Assembly (NCBI GenBank): GCA_963780675.1
Contig: CAWACR010000009.1
Coordinates: forward strand, 248,001-312,000
Direction of reading: 5' to 3'
Length of the DNA stretch: 64,000 nucleotides
From: JAHECE01 sp963780675
Lineage (GTDB): Bacteria; Actinomycetota; Actinomycetes; Actinomycetales; JAHECE01
Of this stretch, positions 25,001 through 33,100 are shown piece by piece. The stretch's first letter is position 1. Each line of letters begins with the position of its first letter. Below the pieces are notes generated by a model, which did not search any database, was not told where the DNA came from, and worked only from the letters and a program-made list of their open reading frames with translations. The position numbers and the translations under genes were made by a program.

Positions 25001-27583
25001 GCCGAAGTCCACGCCCTCGAACGACTCCACCAGCGTGTTCGTGCCGCCGTCGTCGAAGAAGGTGTCGCGACCAAGGCCACCGGTGGCCGTGTCGTTACCG
25101 CCACCGAGGTAGAGGACGTCGTCGAAGCGCGAGCCGATGATCCTGTCGTTGCCGTCGGTGACCGCGTCGGTGTCGTCGTCGCCGTCGAGGATGAGCGCCA
25201 ACTGGTCGACGGTCACGGCGGAGGCGTCGATGGTGTCGTTGCCGCCGCGGCCGCGGACGATGAGGCGGTCACCCTGGGCTCGGACGCCGCCCGCGATGTA
25301 CGCGGTGTAGCCGCCGGTGAGCGCCACCGTGGTCCGTGTGCCGGTCGGCGCCGCCACGTGCGTGCCGAGGGTGAACGTATCCGCCCCGGAGGAGCCGATG
25401 ACGGTGACGAGGTCCGTGCCGCCGCTGCCGAGGGCGACCTCCACGCTGGTCAGGCCGGAACCGTTGCCGGTGACCTGGTCCAGGGTGAGTTGATCCGAGC
25501 CCGCCGCGGCGTCGACGACCAACTTCTCGATGCCGGACGAGTTCTTCGTGGCGGTGCCCAGTTCGTGGAGCAGCACGCCGCTGGAGGGGTTGCTCACGCG
25601 GTAGTCGTCGCCGTCGCCGGTGAGGAGCAGTTGCAGCGTGTCGGTGCCGGTTCCGCCGACAACCGGGGTCGCTTCGGTGCTGCTGAAGATGGCGAACGTG
25701 GCGCGGATCAGGTCGTCGCCGGCGCCGCCGTCGTACAGCGCCGCCGGGCCCTGGAGGGTGTCGTTGTCGCCCTCGCCGTACAACTTGGCGTTCGCCGCGT
25801 TGCCGACCAGCAGGTCGTTGCCATCGCCGCCGTAGAACCGGACGGTGCCGGTGCCGAGGTGACGGAGGGTATCGCCGCCGCCGCCGCCGTGGACGACCGC
25901 GGACGCGGCGTTGGTGACCTGGATGGTGTCACCGTCGCCGCCACCGCAGAGGATGCTGCCCGCGAAGGTGGCGGGGTCGGCCGGGGTGTAGGTGGTGCAG
26001 AGGCCGGAGTCGGTTGCTCCTGGGAGGGTGGCCGGCGAGCCGTGCAGGACGATGGTGTCAGTGCCCGCGCCACCGTCGAGCACGACCGGGATCTTCACGC
26101 TCGGGTCGACCGTCACCGTGTCGATGCTGCTGCCGAAGTAGCCGTAGACGCGGGCCACGTGCTGGTAGGTCTGCGAGAAGCCGAACGCGGTGACCTTGAT
26201 GGTGGCGAGACCGCCGCTCAGCTCACCGATCTGCTCGATGTACACCGTCTCGTTCTCGACGCCGGTGGACACGTTGCGGGCTGTGCGCTGCGGCGAGGCG
26301 CCCACGTTGAGGTACAGCTGGGTGTCGGTGGACTCCCAGGCACGGAGGTTGCGGTACGTGCCGGACGATCCCACCGGGGCGGCCGTGTAGTCGGTGCGAC
26401 CGTTGCTGGCCAGGTACGGGACCACCGGGAACCGGACGGTGCCGATGGTGAACGTGTCGCTGCGCGAGTACCAGGTTCCGAGCACCTTGAAGCGCACCGT
26501 GATCCGGAACTTGAGTGGCACGTTGCCATTGATGTCGGCGTCACGGGAGTCGGCCGAGACGGACAGCGACAGCCCGACGCCGAGGCTGATTTCGAACAAC
26601 TTGAAGTCGAAGTACACCTCGACGCTCGCGGAACCGCCGATGAACAGCGTGTAGTAGGTGATGCCCCACGCATCGGTGTTCTTGAGGAACGACACCTCGA
26701 GGCTGAAGCTGCCACGGATTCCCATGAAGCTGCCGCCCAGTTGCATGCGGCCGGAGAGGATGAGGCTGAAGTCGCCCTCGGAGCTGAGGAAGATCGACCC
26801 GCTGAGGCTGAACCCGAAGAAGTCGAGGCTCGCGTACGCGTTGAGGTACCAGTCGCCCTCCTGGAAGGCGGCGCCCGGACGGGCCCGGCCCACCTCGATG
26901 GTGAAGCCGGCGTCGAAGCTGAACAGGCTGAGCAGCGTCACCGACCCGGTGAGCTGCAACTTGAAGCCCCGCTCGACGCCTTCCCGCGTCTCGGGAGTGG
27001 TGTTGAGCGACAGCAGGCCGCTGGCGCTGAGACTGAAGATGAATGCGTCCGCCGACGCGCTGACGCTCACCCGCATGACGAGACCGTCGTCGTAGATGCC
27101 CGCAACACCGTTGGCGGAGAAGGTCAGCCCGGCCAGGTCGAAGGCGACCCCGAAGCTCATGACGAAGGCGCCGCCGCCGATGCGGATCTCGGCGAAGCCC
27201 TCGCCCTTGGCGAAGCCGAGGAAGGAGACCGAGCCCTCGATGCGCAACTTGAACCCGGGCGTCACCGTCGTCGAGCCGAGGACGGCGTTGGCGCCCGTGG
27301 TGTTGAGCTCGAGCAGTGCGGACGCGTTGAACTTCAGGCCGATGTCGCCACCGAAGTTCGCGTCGAGGCCGATGTCGAGGCGGGCCACCAGGCCTGCGCT
27401 GGTGATGGAGAAGCCGGAATCGACAATGGTGACCTCGCCGAACGGATCCAGCGCGGCGCGGCCGTTGACCACCAGCGTGATGCCGTCTGCTCCGATGGAG
27501 AGGACCACGTGGCCGAAGATGTCGAGGACGTTGCTGCACCACGAGCGAGCCGTACATCTCCAGCCGGAAGCCGGCAACGACAC
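21359..27583 (-). CDS. Giant repeat protein, fragment 9: beta-rich block then RTX-like Gly/Asp repeats and Calx-beta-like module
   Basis: True frame from about 27535 to 21748, about 1,930 residues. The first 450 residues continue the beta-rich repeats (LLELNTTGANAVLG, LLSLNTTPETREGVERGFKL). From about 26050 onward the chain holds many Gly/Asp nonapeptide-like turns: GGGDGDTIQVTN, GGGGGDTLRHLG, GGDGNDLLVGN, GGTGDDAFRFG, GGEGNDRFDVF. These resemble RTX calcium-binding repeats but are spread among longer strands (e.g. LDLTLGSGNDVLNVDGTHAY). Near 22150 a Calx-beta-like sequence appears (VEGATGQLSVRLTFAPTTTV). The segment would fold on binding external Ca2+. Confidence 0.7.
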   Translation of the reverse strand: MSLPASGWRCTARSWCSNVLDIFGHVVLSIGADGITLVVNGRAALDPFGEVTIVDSGFSITSAGLVARLDIGLDANFGGDIGLKFNASALLELNTTGANAVLGSTTVTPGFKLRIEGSVSFLGFAKGEGFAEIRIGGGAFVMSFGVAFDLAGLTFSANGVAGIYDDGLVMRVSVSASADAFIFSLSASGLLSLNTTPETREGVERGFKLQLTGSVTLLSLFSFDAGFTIEVGRARPGAAFQEGDWYLNAYASLDFFGFSLSGSIFLSSEGDFSLILSGRMQLGGSFMGIRGSFSLEVSFLKNTDAWGITYYTLFIGGSASVEVYFDFKLFEISLGVGLSLSVSADSRDADINGNVPLKFRITVRFKVLGTWYSRSDTFTIGTVRFPVVPYLASNGRTDYTAAPVGSSGTYRNLRAWESTDTQLYLNVGASPQRTARNVSTGVENETVYIEQIGELSGGLATIKVTAFGFSQTYQHVARVYGYFGSSIDTVTVDPSVKIPVVLDGGAGTDTIVLHGSPATLPGATDSGLCTTYTPADPATFAGSILCGGGDGDTIQVTNAASAVVHGGGGGDTLRHLGTGTVRFYGGDGNDLLVGNAANAKLYGEGDNDTLQGPAALYDGGAGDDLIRATFAIFSSTEATPVVGGTGTDTLQLLLTGDGDDYRVSNPSSGVLLHELGTATKNSSGIEKLVVDAAAGSDQLTLDQVTGNGSGLTSVEVALGSGGTDLVTVIGSSGADTFTLGTHVAAPTGTRTTVALTGGYTAYIAGGVRAQGDRLIVRGRGGNDTIDASAVTVDQLALILDGDDDTDAVTDGNDRIIGSRFDDVLYLGGGNDTATGGLGRDTFFDDGGTNTLVESFEGVDFGLYDNLFVVGLAVGLNFGVGSVAEDLEDIFAIARLTSTGNRATTMLVGDFDGTVVVAGLTLAADPWTGTAYLDAGPGDDLVRVELTRSTGLAVHVLDTSGSDRLVVQGSTAPDDLILDTVASPPTDTGANRIRRVSFSSAGVLTLLGTITHSGVELVEINTLTGGDRIAVRALQVETRIATGEHTDRIAVGSNAAGTGTTDTAWTNTGGTVNDVDAKLTVVGGTGPGPITGSDLLAVDDTGDTAANTGELTFDWITGLGMAVGVTYSGFEFLTIDLGSGGDTFTIHSTHAGNTALTSNNGADAVIVRSVSGVTSVATGAGDDTVRISSTLTGIGGDLVGIDAPLSITGGADTDTLYVDDAATVVDRIGVVTGTTIAGLGMTGGSPKPSLVQVVTVLGATDGRFALAVAGVGTTGQLAFDTSAARMQELLEALVGTGNVLVTKAGGRWTVAWTGALAGPAGWARTLTVVAVPGYALTGSGVTTSVLAMTDGRVDYTLFETLDLTLGSGNDVLNVDGTHAYTTEVHAGPGDDRINVEALSGTTAIEGQAGNDWLLVNPVPGPLGTNLIEGQRLTLDGGANSDTYVVEMFGVGNSRIDVVDVTDGGTNVLGVGGSAGNDTFLLRRGMIAQLSNTAPSGLFQDAEIVTYGPTITGGVVLDGRAGNDTVAFDDTSSVLTVLGGTGDDAFRFGQLYTAYTIATPTPGSVQEHLGFDDFSMPTLETDADFEDVFFDSSRGWLTNGVSYTAYVYGGEGNDRFDVFRNVATLHLFGEAGDDTFIVRSFIAESQVALLNAGTGSDYIEYAANAPVNIDGGDGNDIVIVIGTEAPDTYVITADGVFGAGRVIRYVNVENVSVYGMEGDDVFHVLSTNPAIQLNIYGGLGSDRVEVGGQAPYVQANDLLGHTGLVRHSVESTVGAWNGVPVDGIATEIMDDDEPTVVLAPVGGSLVLVEGATGQLSVRLTFAPTTTVTVTLTGPPANPLSGSRAAALEFWNGSTWETSVTLTFLAGDTAQRLVTVRAAADLAGEGERMHGVDAIVAGGTYERAFVATLFVRVLDDEAPAVNVVVPDGEVSVVEPSAGSVGTMDSVTVQPHPRAGRHGVGARHRTDGPARLHRWHRLVPVADPPVHRHFRADPVRVRRRRHRRRGPAGGPDHGADHLGRRHLRHRHRLRRPAQRDRGLDGAHARRAQGLPDRGHRRLRRRAGPPHLEQLHHHDRDRG

Positions 27584-27992
27584 CGATGGTCTGGTCGACC
27601 ACGATCAACCGGTTGTTGCCGTCCCGCTTGAAGCCGCCGAACACCTGCCGGCCGTTGACGGTCTCCTGCTTCACCTCGAAGGTCTGGATGACCTGCGCGC
27701 TGGCGAAGGTGTTGATCTCGAGCAAGAACTGGCCGTTGAGGCTCACACCGGGGATGGTGTTGGCGCCGAGCGTGAGCTGCACGCGGCCCACGACACCGGT
27801 GCGCGTGCCCACGTAGACACCGAGGTTGATGCTGCCGGTGAGCGCGCCCAGGAACGGAACGTTGGCGCCCACGATGCCGTCGAGTTTCAGGTACGCGAAG
27901 CCCTGGGGGTCAACCGCAGCGGTGATGCTGATCATGCCCGTGAGCGTGAGAAGACCGCCGATGGTCAGTTCGGCCTCGATGACAGCCGTCAC
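26541..27992 (-). CDS. Giant repeat protein, fragment 8
   Basis: True frame from about 28010 to 27535: IEAELTIGGLLTLTGMISIT, FLGALTGSINLGVYVGTRTG, SLNGQFLLEINTFASAQVIQ, then VAGFRLEMYGSLVVQ. It contains another INT-strand unit. The frame is lost at a CAG-C-AAC site and continues in the next fragment. Confidence 0.5.
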   Translation of the reverse strand: MTAVIEAELTIGGLLTLTGMISITAAVDPQGFAYLKLDGIVGANVPFLGALTGSINLGVYVGTRTGVVGRVQLTLGANTIPGVSLNGQFLLEINTFASAQVIQTFEVKQETVNGRQVFGGFKRDGNNRLIVVDQTIGVVAGFRLEMYGSLVVQQRPRHLRPRGPLHRSRRHHAGGQRPRRAGSVRRGHHCRFRLLHHQRRPGGPPRHRPRRELRWRHRPEVQRVRTARAQHHGRQRRPRLDDGDARVQVAHRGLGLLPRLRQGRGLRRDPHRRRRLRHELRGRLRPGRADLLRQRCCGHLRRRSRHAGERQRVGGRIHLQSQRQRPAVAQHHSRDAGRRRAGLQVAAHRVGDAAQPVQLRRRLHHRGGPGPSGRRLPGGRLVPQRVREPRLLRVQPQRVDLPQLRGRLQPHPLRPHATGRQLHGNPWQLQPRGVVPQEHRCVGHHLLHAVHRRFRERRGVLRLQVVRNQPRRRAVAVRLGRLP

Positions 27993-28449
27993 GTAGATGG
28001 CCGGGCTGGCCGCCCGGGATGGGGGCGCCGTCGATGCCTGGCGCCGACGCCGGGATCACGAAGGTGGGCGACTGGCCCGGCAGCAGCAGCGGCAGGAACG
28101 CTGACGGCACGGTGAACGACTGGTCGACGAGCGTCGTGTTGAAGATCACCGAGACCGAGCCGGTCGCCGAGAACAGCGTGCCGACGTCGGGCAGGCCGAT
28201 GCCGACGCCCGAGGACACGCGGATGCTGCCGGCCACGCCCGGGATCTCGCCGGTAACCGGATCGAGGACTGTGGAGATCATCAGCACGCCGGTGACCGAG
28301 CCGTACTCCAGGCGCGCGGAGCCGGACCCGAAGGACAGGGTGCCGGTGAGGAACAGGTCCATCGACGGCGTGGGCGGGTTGAGCGAGATGTTGAGGTAAA
28401 CGCCCGCCCTGGACCCGCAGCAACTCGGTGCCTCCGGGGGCCACGACAA
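27910..28449 (-). CDS. Giant repeat protein, fragment 7
   Basis: True frame from about 28408 to 28010: GVYLNISLNPPTPSMDLFLT, GSARLEYGSVTGVLMISTVL, FSATGSVSVIFNTTLVDQSF. The FNTT strand recalls the INTT strand of the long repeats in the N-terminal part. It ends at a CAG-C-CCG break. Confidence 0.5.
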   Translation of the reverse strand: MSWPPEAPSCCGSRAGVYLNISLNPPTPSMDLFLTGTLSFGSGSARLEYGSVTGVLMISTVLDPVTGEIPGVAGSIRVSSGVGIGLPDVGTLFSATGSVSVIFNTTLVDQSFTVPSAFLPLLLPGQSPTFVIPASAPGIDGAPIPGGQPGHLRDGCHRGRTDHRRSSHAHGHDQHHRCG

Positions 28450-28918
28450 GTTGGCCGACGATCTGGAAGCCGAAGGAGAACGGCTGCAGCACGAACGTCT
28501 CGGTGAGGTCGGTGCCGCCGGGGCCGACGCCCTTGAGGGTCAGGGTCTCGGTCTTGACCTCGTTGGTGAGGTTGATCCGCAACTGGGCGGAGCCGGAGAG
28601 GTACAGGCCGTACTGCTCGAGCGCCTCGAAGTTCGTCTCGATGGACGCGACGCCCCACAACTGCGGCACGGGGTACATCGGGTTGGTGTTCTCGTCGCCG
28701 ATGACCAGGACGAACCGGCCGGCGGTGGCGCCGATGGTGCCCAGCCCGTAGACCTGGATCTGGCCCTGGAAGGTGAGGATGAACGCGGTGCGCGCGAGGT
28801 CGATCTCCAGGACCACCTCGGCCGTGATGTGCAGCAGCGGCTCGGGCAGTGCGTCCGCGAGTTGCAGCATGATGCCGCCGGACAACTCGATGTAGAACGA
28901 GGTGCCCTGCACGATCAC
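27989..28918 (-). CDS. Giant repeat protein, fragment 6
   Basis: True frame from about 28980 to 28408: WADTAGNLAAGGTETVRVMI, then FYIELSGGIMLQLADALPEP, VLEIDLARTAFILTFQGQIQ, YGLYLSGSAQLRINLTNEVK. The alternating hydrophobic and polar strands suggest a beta-solenoid or beta-sandwich stack. The break at about 28408 is CAG-G-GCG. Confidence 0.5.
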   Translation of the reverse strand: MIVQGTSFYIELSGGIMLQLADALPEPLLHITAEVVLEIDLARTAFILTFQGQIQVYGLGTIGATAGRFVLVIGDENTNPMYPVPQLWGVASIETNFEALEQYGLYLSGSAQLRINLTNEVKTETLTLKGVGPGGTDLTETFVLQPFSFGFQIVGQLVVAPGGTELLRVQGGRLPQHLAQPAHAVDGPVPHRHPVLRVRLRAPGVRLGHRRADDLHSPRSGYRRDPGRGRQHPRVLGRRHRPARRRHAVLGDRLGLGDLQHDARRPVVHRAVSVPAAAAAGPVAHLRDPGVGARHRRRPHPGRPARPST

Positions 28919-29465
28919 ACGGACGGTCTCGGTGCCGCCGGCGGCGAGGTTGCCCGCGGTATCGGCCCACGCGCCGGCGGTTGAAGGTGACGGTGAGGGT
29001 GCCGGCCGTCAGCCCGGCGACGGGCATCGTGTAGCCGTAGAACGCGATGCCGCTGCCGTTCGCGCCGTCCTCGACGAAGCGGACGTGGCTGAAGGTGAGC
29101 GACTCCGCGCTCGCGCCCGTGAGAGTGAAGTCGTCGGAACCGAGCGTGGCGATGTTGACGGCGGACCCGAAGGTGGGGGTGAGCCGCACGGCCAGCCAGG
29201 TGCGCTGCTTGATGACGGACTCGGTAAGGGTCTCGGTGGTCGGCGCGCCGTGCGTTGCGACGGCGAACAGGGTGCCGTTCGCGCTCTGCCAGGAGCCCTC
29301 GATGAAGGCGACGGTGAGGGTGCCGGAGGTGTAGCCGGAGAAGTAGTAGCGGTAGATGTTGCCGCTGACGAGCACGCCGGAGCCGATTGCGACGAACTCG
29401 CCGGAGGCGTCGCTGAGGGTGAACTCGGCATCCGAGGTCGGTGATAGAGGTGCGGTCGAGGACAA
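28281..29465 (-). CDS. Giant repeat protein, fragment 5
   Basis: True frame from about 29434 to 28980: SDAEFTLSDASGEFVAIGSG, YRYYFSGYTSGTLTVAFIEG, then TESVIKQRTWLAVRLTPTFG and DDFTLTGASAESLTFSHVRF. The break at about 28980 is AAC-C-GCC, one surplus C, exactly like the break in purD. Confidence 0.5.
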   Translation of the reverse strand: MSSTAPLSPTSDAEFTLSDASGEFVAIGSGVLVSGNIYRYYFSGYTSGTLTVAFIEGSWQSANGTLFAVATHGAPTTETLTESVIKQRTWLAVRLTPTFGSAVNIATLGSDDFTLTGASAESLTFSHVRFVEDGANGSGIAFYGYTMPVAGLTAGTLTVTFNRRRVGRYRGQPRRRRHRDRPCDRAGHLVLHRVVRRHHAATRGRTARAAAAHHGRGGPGDRPRAHRVHPHLPGPDPGLRAGHHRRHRRPVRPGHRRREHQPDVPRAAVVGRRVHRDELRGARAVRPVPLRLRPVADQPHQRGQDRDPDPQGRRPRRHRPHRDVRAAAVLLRLPDRRPTCRGPRRHRVAAGPGRAFTSTSRSTRPRRRWTCSSPAPCPSGPAPRAWSTARSPAC

Positions 29466-29802
29466 GTCCGTCGATGCCGAAGTCGGCGAAGGTGATGTCG
29501 ATCCAGCCGCGGCCCGTGAACTCCTTGGCGTCGACTACGGAACCGGCGCCCGGGTTGGTGATCGACGAGGTGGGCGAGGCCACGTACAGCGTCTCGGTCT
29601 CGGCGGCGTTGACGTTGCCACCCAGGTCCGCGAAGCGGCCGGCGAGGAAGGTGACGGTGTATGTGCCGGCGGCCAGCGTCGCGGTGAAGCTGAAGCGGTA
29701 GATGTCGGAGGTGCCGACGCGGACGGGTGCGCCGAGCGCGATCAGCGCGCCGTCGGGCCCGCGGAACTCGATCTCTCCACCGCCGATGGTGGCGTGGTCC
29801 AA
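28915..29802 (-). CDS. Giant repeat protein, fragment 4
   Basis: True frame from about 29900 to 29434: GATIGRDLINQLKYLEIRF, GGGEIEFRGPDGALIALG, YRFSFTATLAAGTYTVTFLA, GRGWIDITFADFGIDGLVLD. It is the same beta unit type as the neighbouring fragments (a domain of about 180 residues with an aromatic YRF/YRY strand). The frame is lost after SITDL at about 29434. Confidence 0.5.
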   Translation of the reverse strand: MDHATIGGGEIEFRGPDGALIALGAPVRVGTSDIYRFSFTATLAAGTYTVTFLAGRFADLGGNVNAAETETLYVASPTSSITNPGAGSVVDAKEFTGRGWIDITFADFGIDGLVLDRTSITDLGCRVHPQRRLRRVRRNRLRRARQRQHLPLLLLRLHLRHPHRRLHRGLLAERERHPVRRRNARRADHRDPYRVRHQAAHLAGRAAHPHLRVRRQHRHARFRRLHSHGRERGVAHLQPRPLRRGRRERQRHRVLRLHDARRRADGRHPHRHLQPPARGPIPRATSPPAAPRPSV

Positions 29803-30124
29803 GGCGTAGCCGTCGGTGCCGCGGAAGCGGATCTCGAGGTACTTGAGCTGGTTGATGAGGTCGCGGCCGATCGTGGCTCCGGCCAGGGGCTGGATCGGAG
29901 GACTCGTCGACGTCGGCGGTGGCCGGGTTGTCGGGGATGCTGCGGACGACGTCGCCGGTGGCGCCGACCACCTGGAAGGTCTGCTCGAGGAGTGTGTTGA
30001 CAGGCGGGGGACCGCGGCCCGAGGTGTCGGTGACGTTGTGCAGGTCGAACATGATCACCACAGCACCGGCCGCGAAGGTGCCGGACAGGAGGTACCGCCA
30101 CGTGTTCCCCGAGAGGTGGGCCAC
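29009..30124 (-). CDS. Giant repeat protein, fragment 3 (short true-frame segment)
   Basis: Only about 30140-29900 is in the true frame (VAHLSGNTWRYLLSGTFAAG, then VVIMFDLHNVTDTSGRG, TFQVVGATGDVVRSIPDNPA). This continues the same WRYLLSG-type beta unit as fragment 2. After about 29900 the frame becomes Arg/Pro-rich nonsense and the protein continues in fragment 4. Confidence 0.5.
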   Translation of the reverse strand: MAHLSGNTWRYLLSGTFAAGAVVIMFDLHNVTDTSGRGPPPVNTLLEQTFQVVGATGDVVRSIPDNPATADVDESSDPAPGRSHDRPRPHQPAQVPRDPLPRHRRLRLGPRHHRRWRDRVPRARRRADRARRTRPRRHLRHLPLQLHRDAGRRHIHRHLPRRPLRGPGWQRQRRRDRDAVRGLAHLVDHQPGRRFRSRRQGVHGPRLDRHHLRRLRHRRTCPRPHLYHRPRMPSSPSATPPASSSQSAPACSSAATSTATTSPATPPAPSPSPSSRAPGRARTAPCSPSQRTARRPPRPLPSPSSSSAPGWPCGSPPPSGPPSTSPRSVPTTSLSRARARSRSPSATSASSRTARTAAASRSTATRCPSPG

Positions 30125-33100
30125 CTGGAGGATCGTGATCGCCGGTTCCGGTGCCGGCCCCGGTGAGGGTGAACTCGTCCCCTCCGACGGAGCCGAAGTC
30201 GATGCCGTAGGGGCTGCCGAGAGGGTCGGGGTTGACCGGCGGGAAGAAAGTGACGTCGAGGTAGCTCTGGGTGCGGCTGGGCACCCGGGCAGTGACAGGG
30301 GTCACGGCGGTGTCGAAGGTAACGCCGACCGCGACGCCGGTCTCGGTGCCGATGCCCGGGGCGCTGCCGCCGTAGGTGGTGCCGGCGGCGGTGAGCAACG
30401 TCCAGCTACCTGTGGCCGTGACCACGACGGTGTCGCCGGCCGCGATCGCTGTGGCGAAGGTGTAGCGGACCCACACGACGCCGTCGACGACGGCGAGGAT
30501 CTGGAAGCCCGTGATGGTGACGGGGTTGCCGTTGATGGTGAGGGTGATGTCATCGGTGCCGATGCTGGCCTGGTCGATGGTGAGGCCGGTGGGTGCGCTG
30601 AGCGGCACGTCGACGAAGGTGCGGGCGGGCGCGGTGAACGTGCTACCGGGCAGGTCTGCCGTGGTGGCGGCCAGCAGCGGCAGGCTCGTGGCGTTGAGTT
30701 GCACGGTGGTGGACCCGGCGGCGTCGACGGCGTCGCGGAAGACGTGCACCGGGATCTCGAGGGTGGCGCCCACCACCGAGATTGACCGCGCGGTGTCGAC
30801 GACGACGGTCCACCCGGCGCTGCCGGCGGTGAACGTGAGGCCGCTGAGGAAGGCGGCGCTCTCGACGGCCGCCTCGTCGAGGCTGTAACCGGCGGGGATG
30901 GTGGGCAGGGTCACGGTGAGGGTGGTGGTGACGCTGCCCGCGTCGATGGCCAGGTTGATGGTGGGCGTGGCGGAGAGGGCGGGAGTAGCGAGCAGGTAGG
31001 ACCAGGTACCGGCGATGGGGGTGAGGTCGACGGCGAACCCGGCGTCGTACTGCCCGTTCAGCCAGTAGCGGAACCGCAGCACGGTGGCCGGGACGCCGGC
31101 GGTGAGTTGCACTGGCGCACGGGAGGCGTCGAGTTGGACGCTGCCCAGGCCCTCGCCGTAGAGCTCGAACTCGGCCGCGAGGTCCAGGATGGAGGCGATG
31201 TCCAGGCTCACGCCTGAGGCCGTGGGGATGGTGAAGTCCACGTCGATGTAGTTGCGCGGCGTGATCGAGACGACGCCGGCCTGCGTTCCGGCCGTCACGG
31301 CTCCGACGAAGCCCAGCGGCGACGCGGTGAGGCTGGCGGTGACCGTCTGCGGCGTATCGGTGGATCCGGTCACCAGCACCGGGATCCGGAACTCGCCCTG
31401 GGCGCCGGTGGCCGTGATCGGGGAGGTCGTGTCGATGACGACGGTCCACGCGCCGGCGCTGAAGGACAGGCCGCTCAAGCGCTTGATGACGGAATCGGGG
31501 TCGACGGTGAAGCCGGCCGGGATGCCGTACAGGCCGCCGCTGGGGAACACGACGGCGACGCTGCCGGCGCCGCGCTCGGTGGGCGCGTCGGTGACCACCA
31601 GAGGAGCGGTGACGCTGAGCAGGTAGGACCAGGAGCCGACCAGGAAGGTCACGGCTACGGCGCCACTCGGAGCGAACCGGCCGGTCAGCCAGTAGCGGTA
31701 GGTCATCGTGGTGGCGGTGCTCGACACCAGCGCGGGGGCGAACACGCCGTCGAGTTGCACGGTGCCGAGGCCGGCGCCGCCGAGCGCGAACTCGGGCGCG
31801 AGGTCCGTGATCGAGGCCGGGTCGATGGTGAAGAACGTCGGGTTGGTGAACGTGACGTCGATCCAGCCGCGGCCGTTGAGCACGTTGATGTCGATGGACG
31901 CACCCGGTGTCGGGTTGACCACGGCGGCTGTGGTCCCGACCACGGTGAACGTCAGCGTGGTGGGCGCGTTGCCCGCGCCGGGGGTGGTGCCCGAGTCAGT
32001 GGTGATGGAGGCGTTCTTCACCGCGTCGGCCGCGAAGGTGAGGGTCCAGGTGCCCATGGCGAGGTCGGTGGTGCCGACAGCGTAGCGGAACCTGGTGATC
32101 CCCAGGGAGCGGAGCGCGGAGAGTCGCAGATCGTCGTCGGACATCCCTTCCGGACGCGCCAGGACATCGACCCTGGTGGTGCCGTTCATGTAGTAGGCGC
32201 CCGTGCTGTCGACCAGCATGTCGATGGTGATGAAGTCGATGCCGGTGTCGGTGGTGATCGCGAGGACCGGCACGGGCGCTGCGACAGTGCGCGCGACCCC
32301 GGGACCGGTCAGGGTGAACTCGCCGGTGGCGCCGAGGATGGTGCTGAGGTCGAGGCTCGCACCCGGCGGCGGGGTGAACACCACGTCGACGTACTTGGTG
32401 CCGGCCTGGTTGATGACTGTGTCCTGGACGGTGCCACCGTCGGCCGAGGGCGCGCCGAGCGTGATGGTGGGCGCGGTCGCCGTGGCCATCGCGTCGGGCA
32501 GGTCGGCCACGTCGAACGTGACCTCCTGACCCGAGGAGTTCTTGAAGCCCATCTTCAACTTGCCGTAGAGGGTGAGCAGGCGCACCTGGTCCGGGATGTC
32601 GGCCAGGAACAGGATGGTCACGTTGCCGGTGGCCACCTTCGACAGGTCGGCGTAGAGCCGGCCGCTGATGGAGATGTTGTCGGCGGCGAAGTTGAGCTTG
32701 CCGATCACGAGGATCTTGCCGTCGGTGGAGATCTTGACGATCACCTGGCCGTTGAACACGGTCTGCGAGGTGTAGATCGAGAAGATCTTCGCCGAGCCGG
32801 TGATCACCATCGGCGAGGTGAAGGCGGCCGCGAATCCGCCCTTGCCCGGGTCGGCCGCGATGGCCTTGACCTGGTTGGCCACCTGGGTCTGCAACTGGGC
32901 GAGCCACTGGTCCGCGGTGAGGACGGTGGGCAGTTGGAACGCGGAGGAGCGCAATGCGAACGGGTCGTCGATCGTCGGAAGAGTGGTGAAGAACTCGACG
33001 CCGCCGTAGAAGTCGTTGATCGAGAGGCCGGAGTTGGGCTCCAGCAGGATCCCGCCGGGCACATTGGCCGAGATGGCCACCTGGAGCGGGCCGAGTTCGG

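Noticed and set aside
24137..27631. A plus-strand open frame of 1,164 codons antisense to fragments 8 and 9 of the giant gene
   Set aside because: Composition is dominated by Gly, Ala, Val, Asp, Glu and Arg with no recognisable motif, while the minus strand has clear Gly/Asp repeats.
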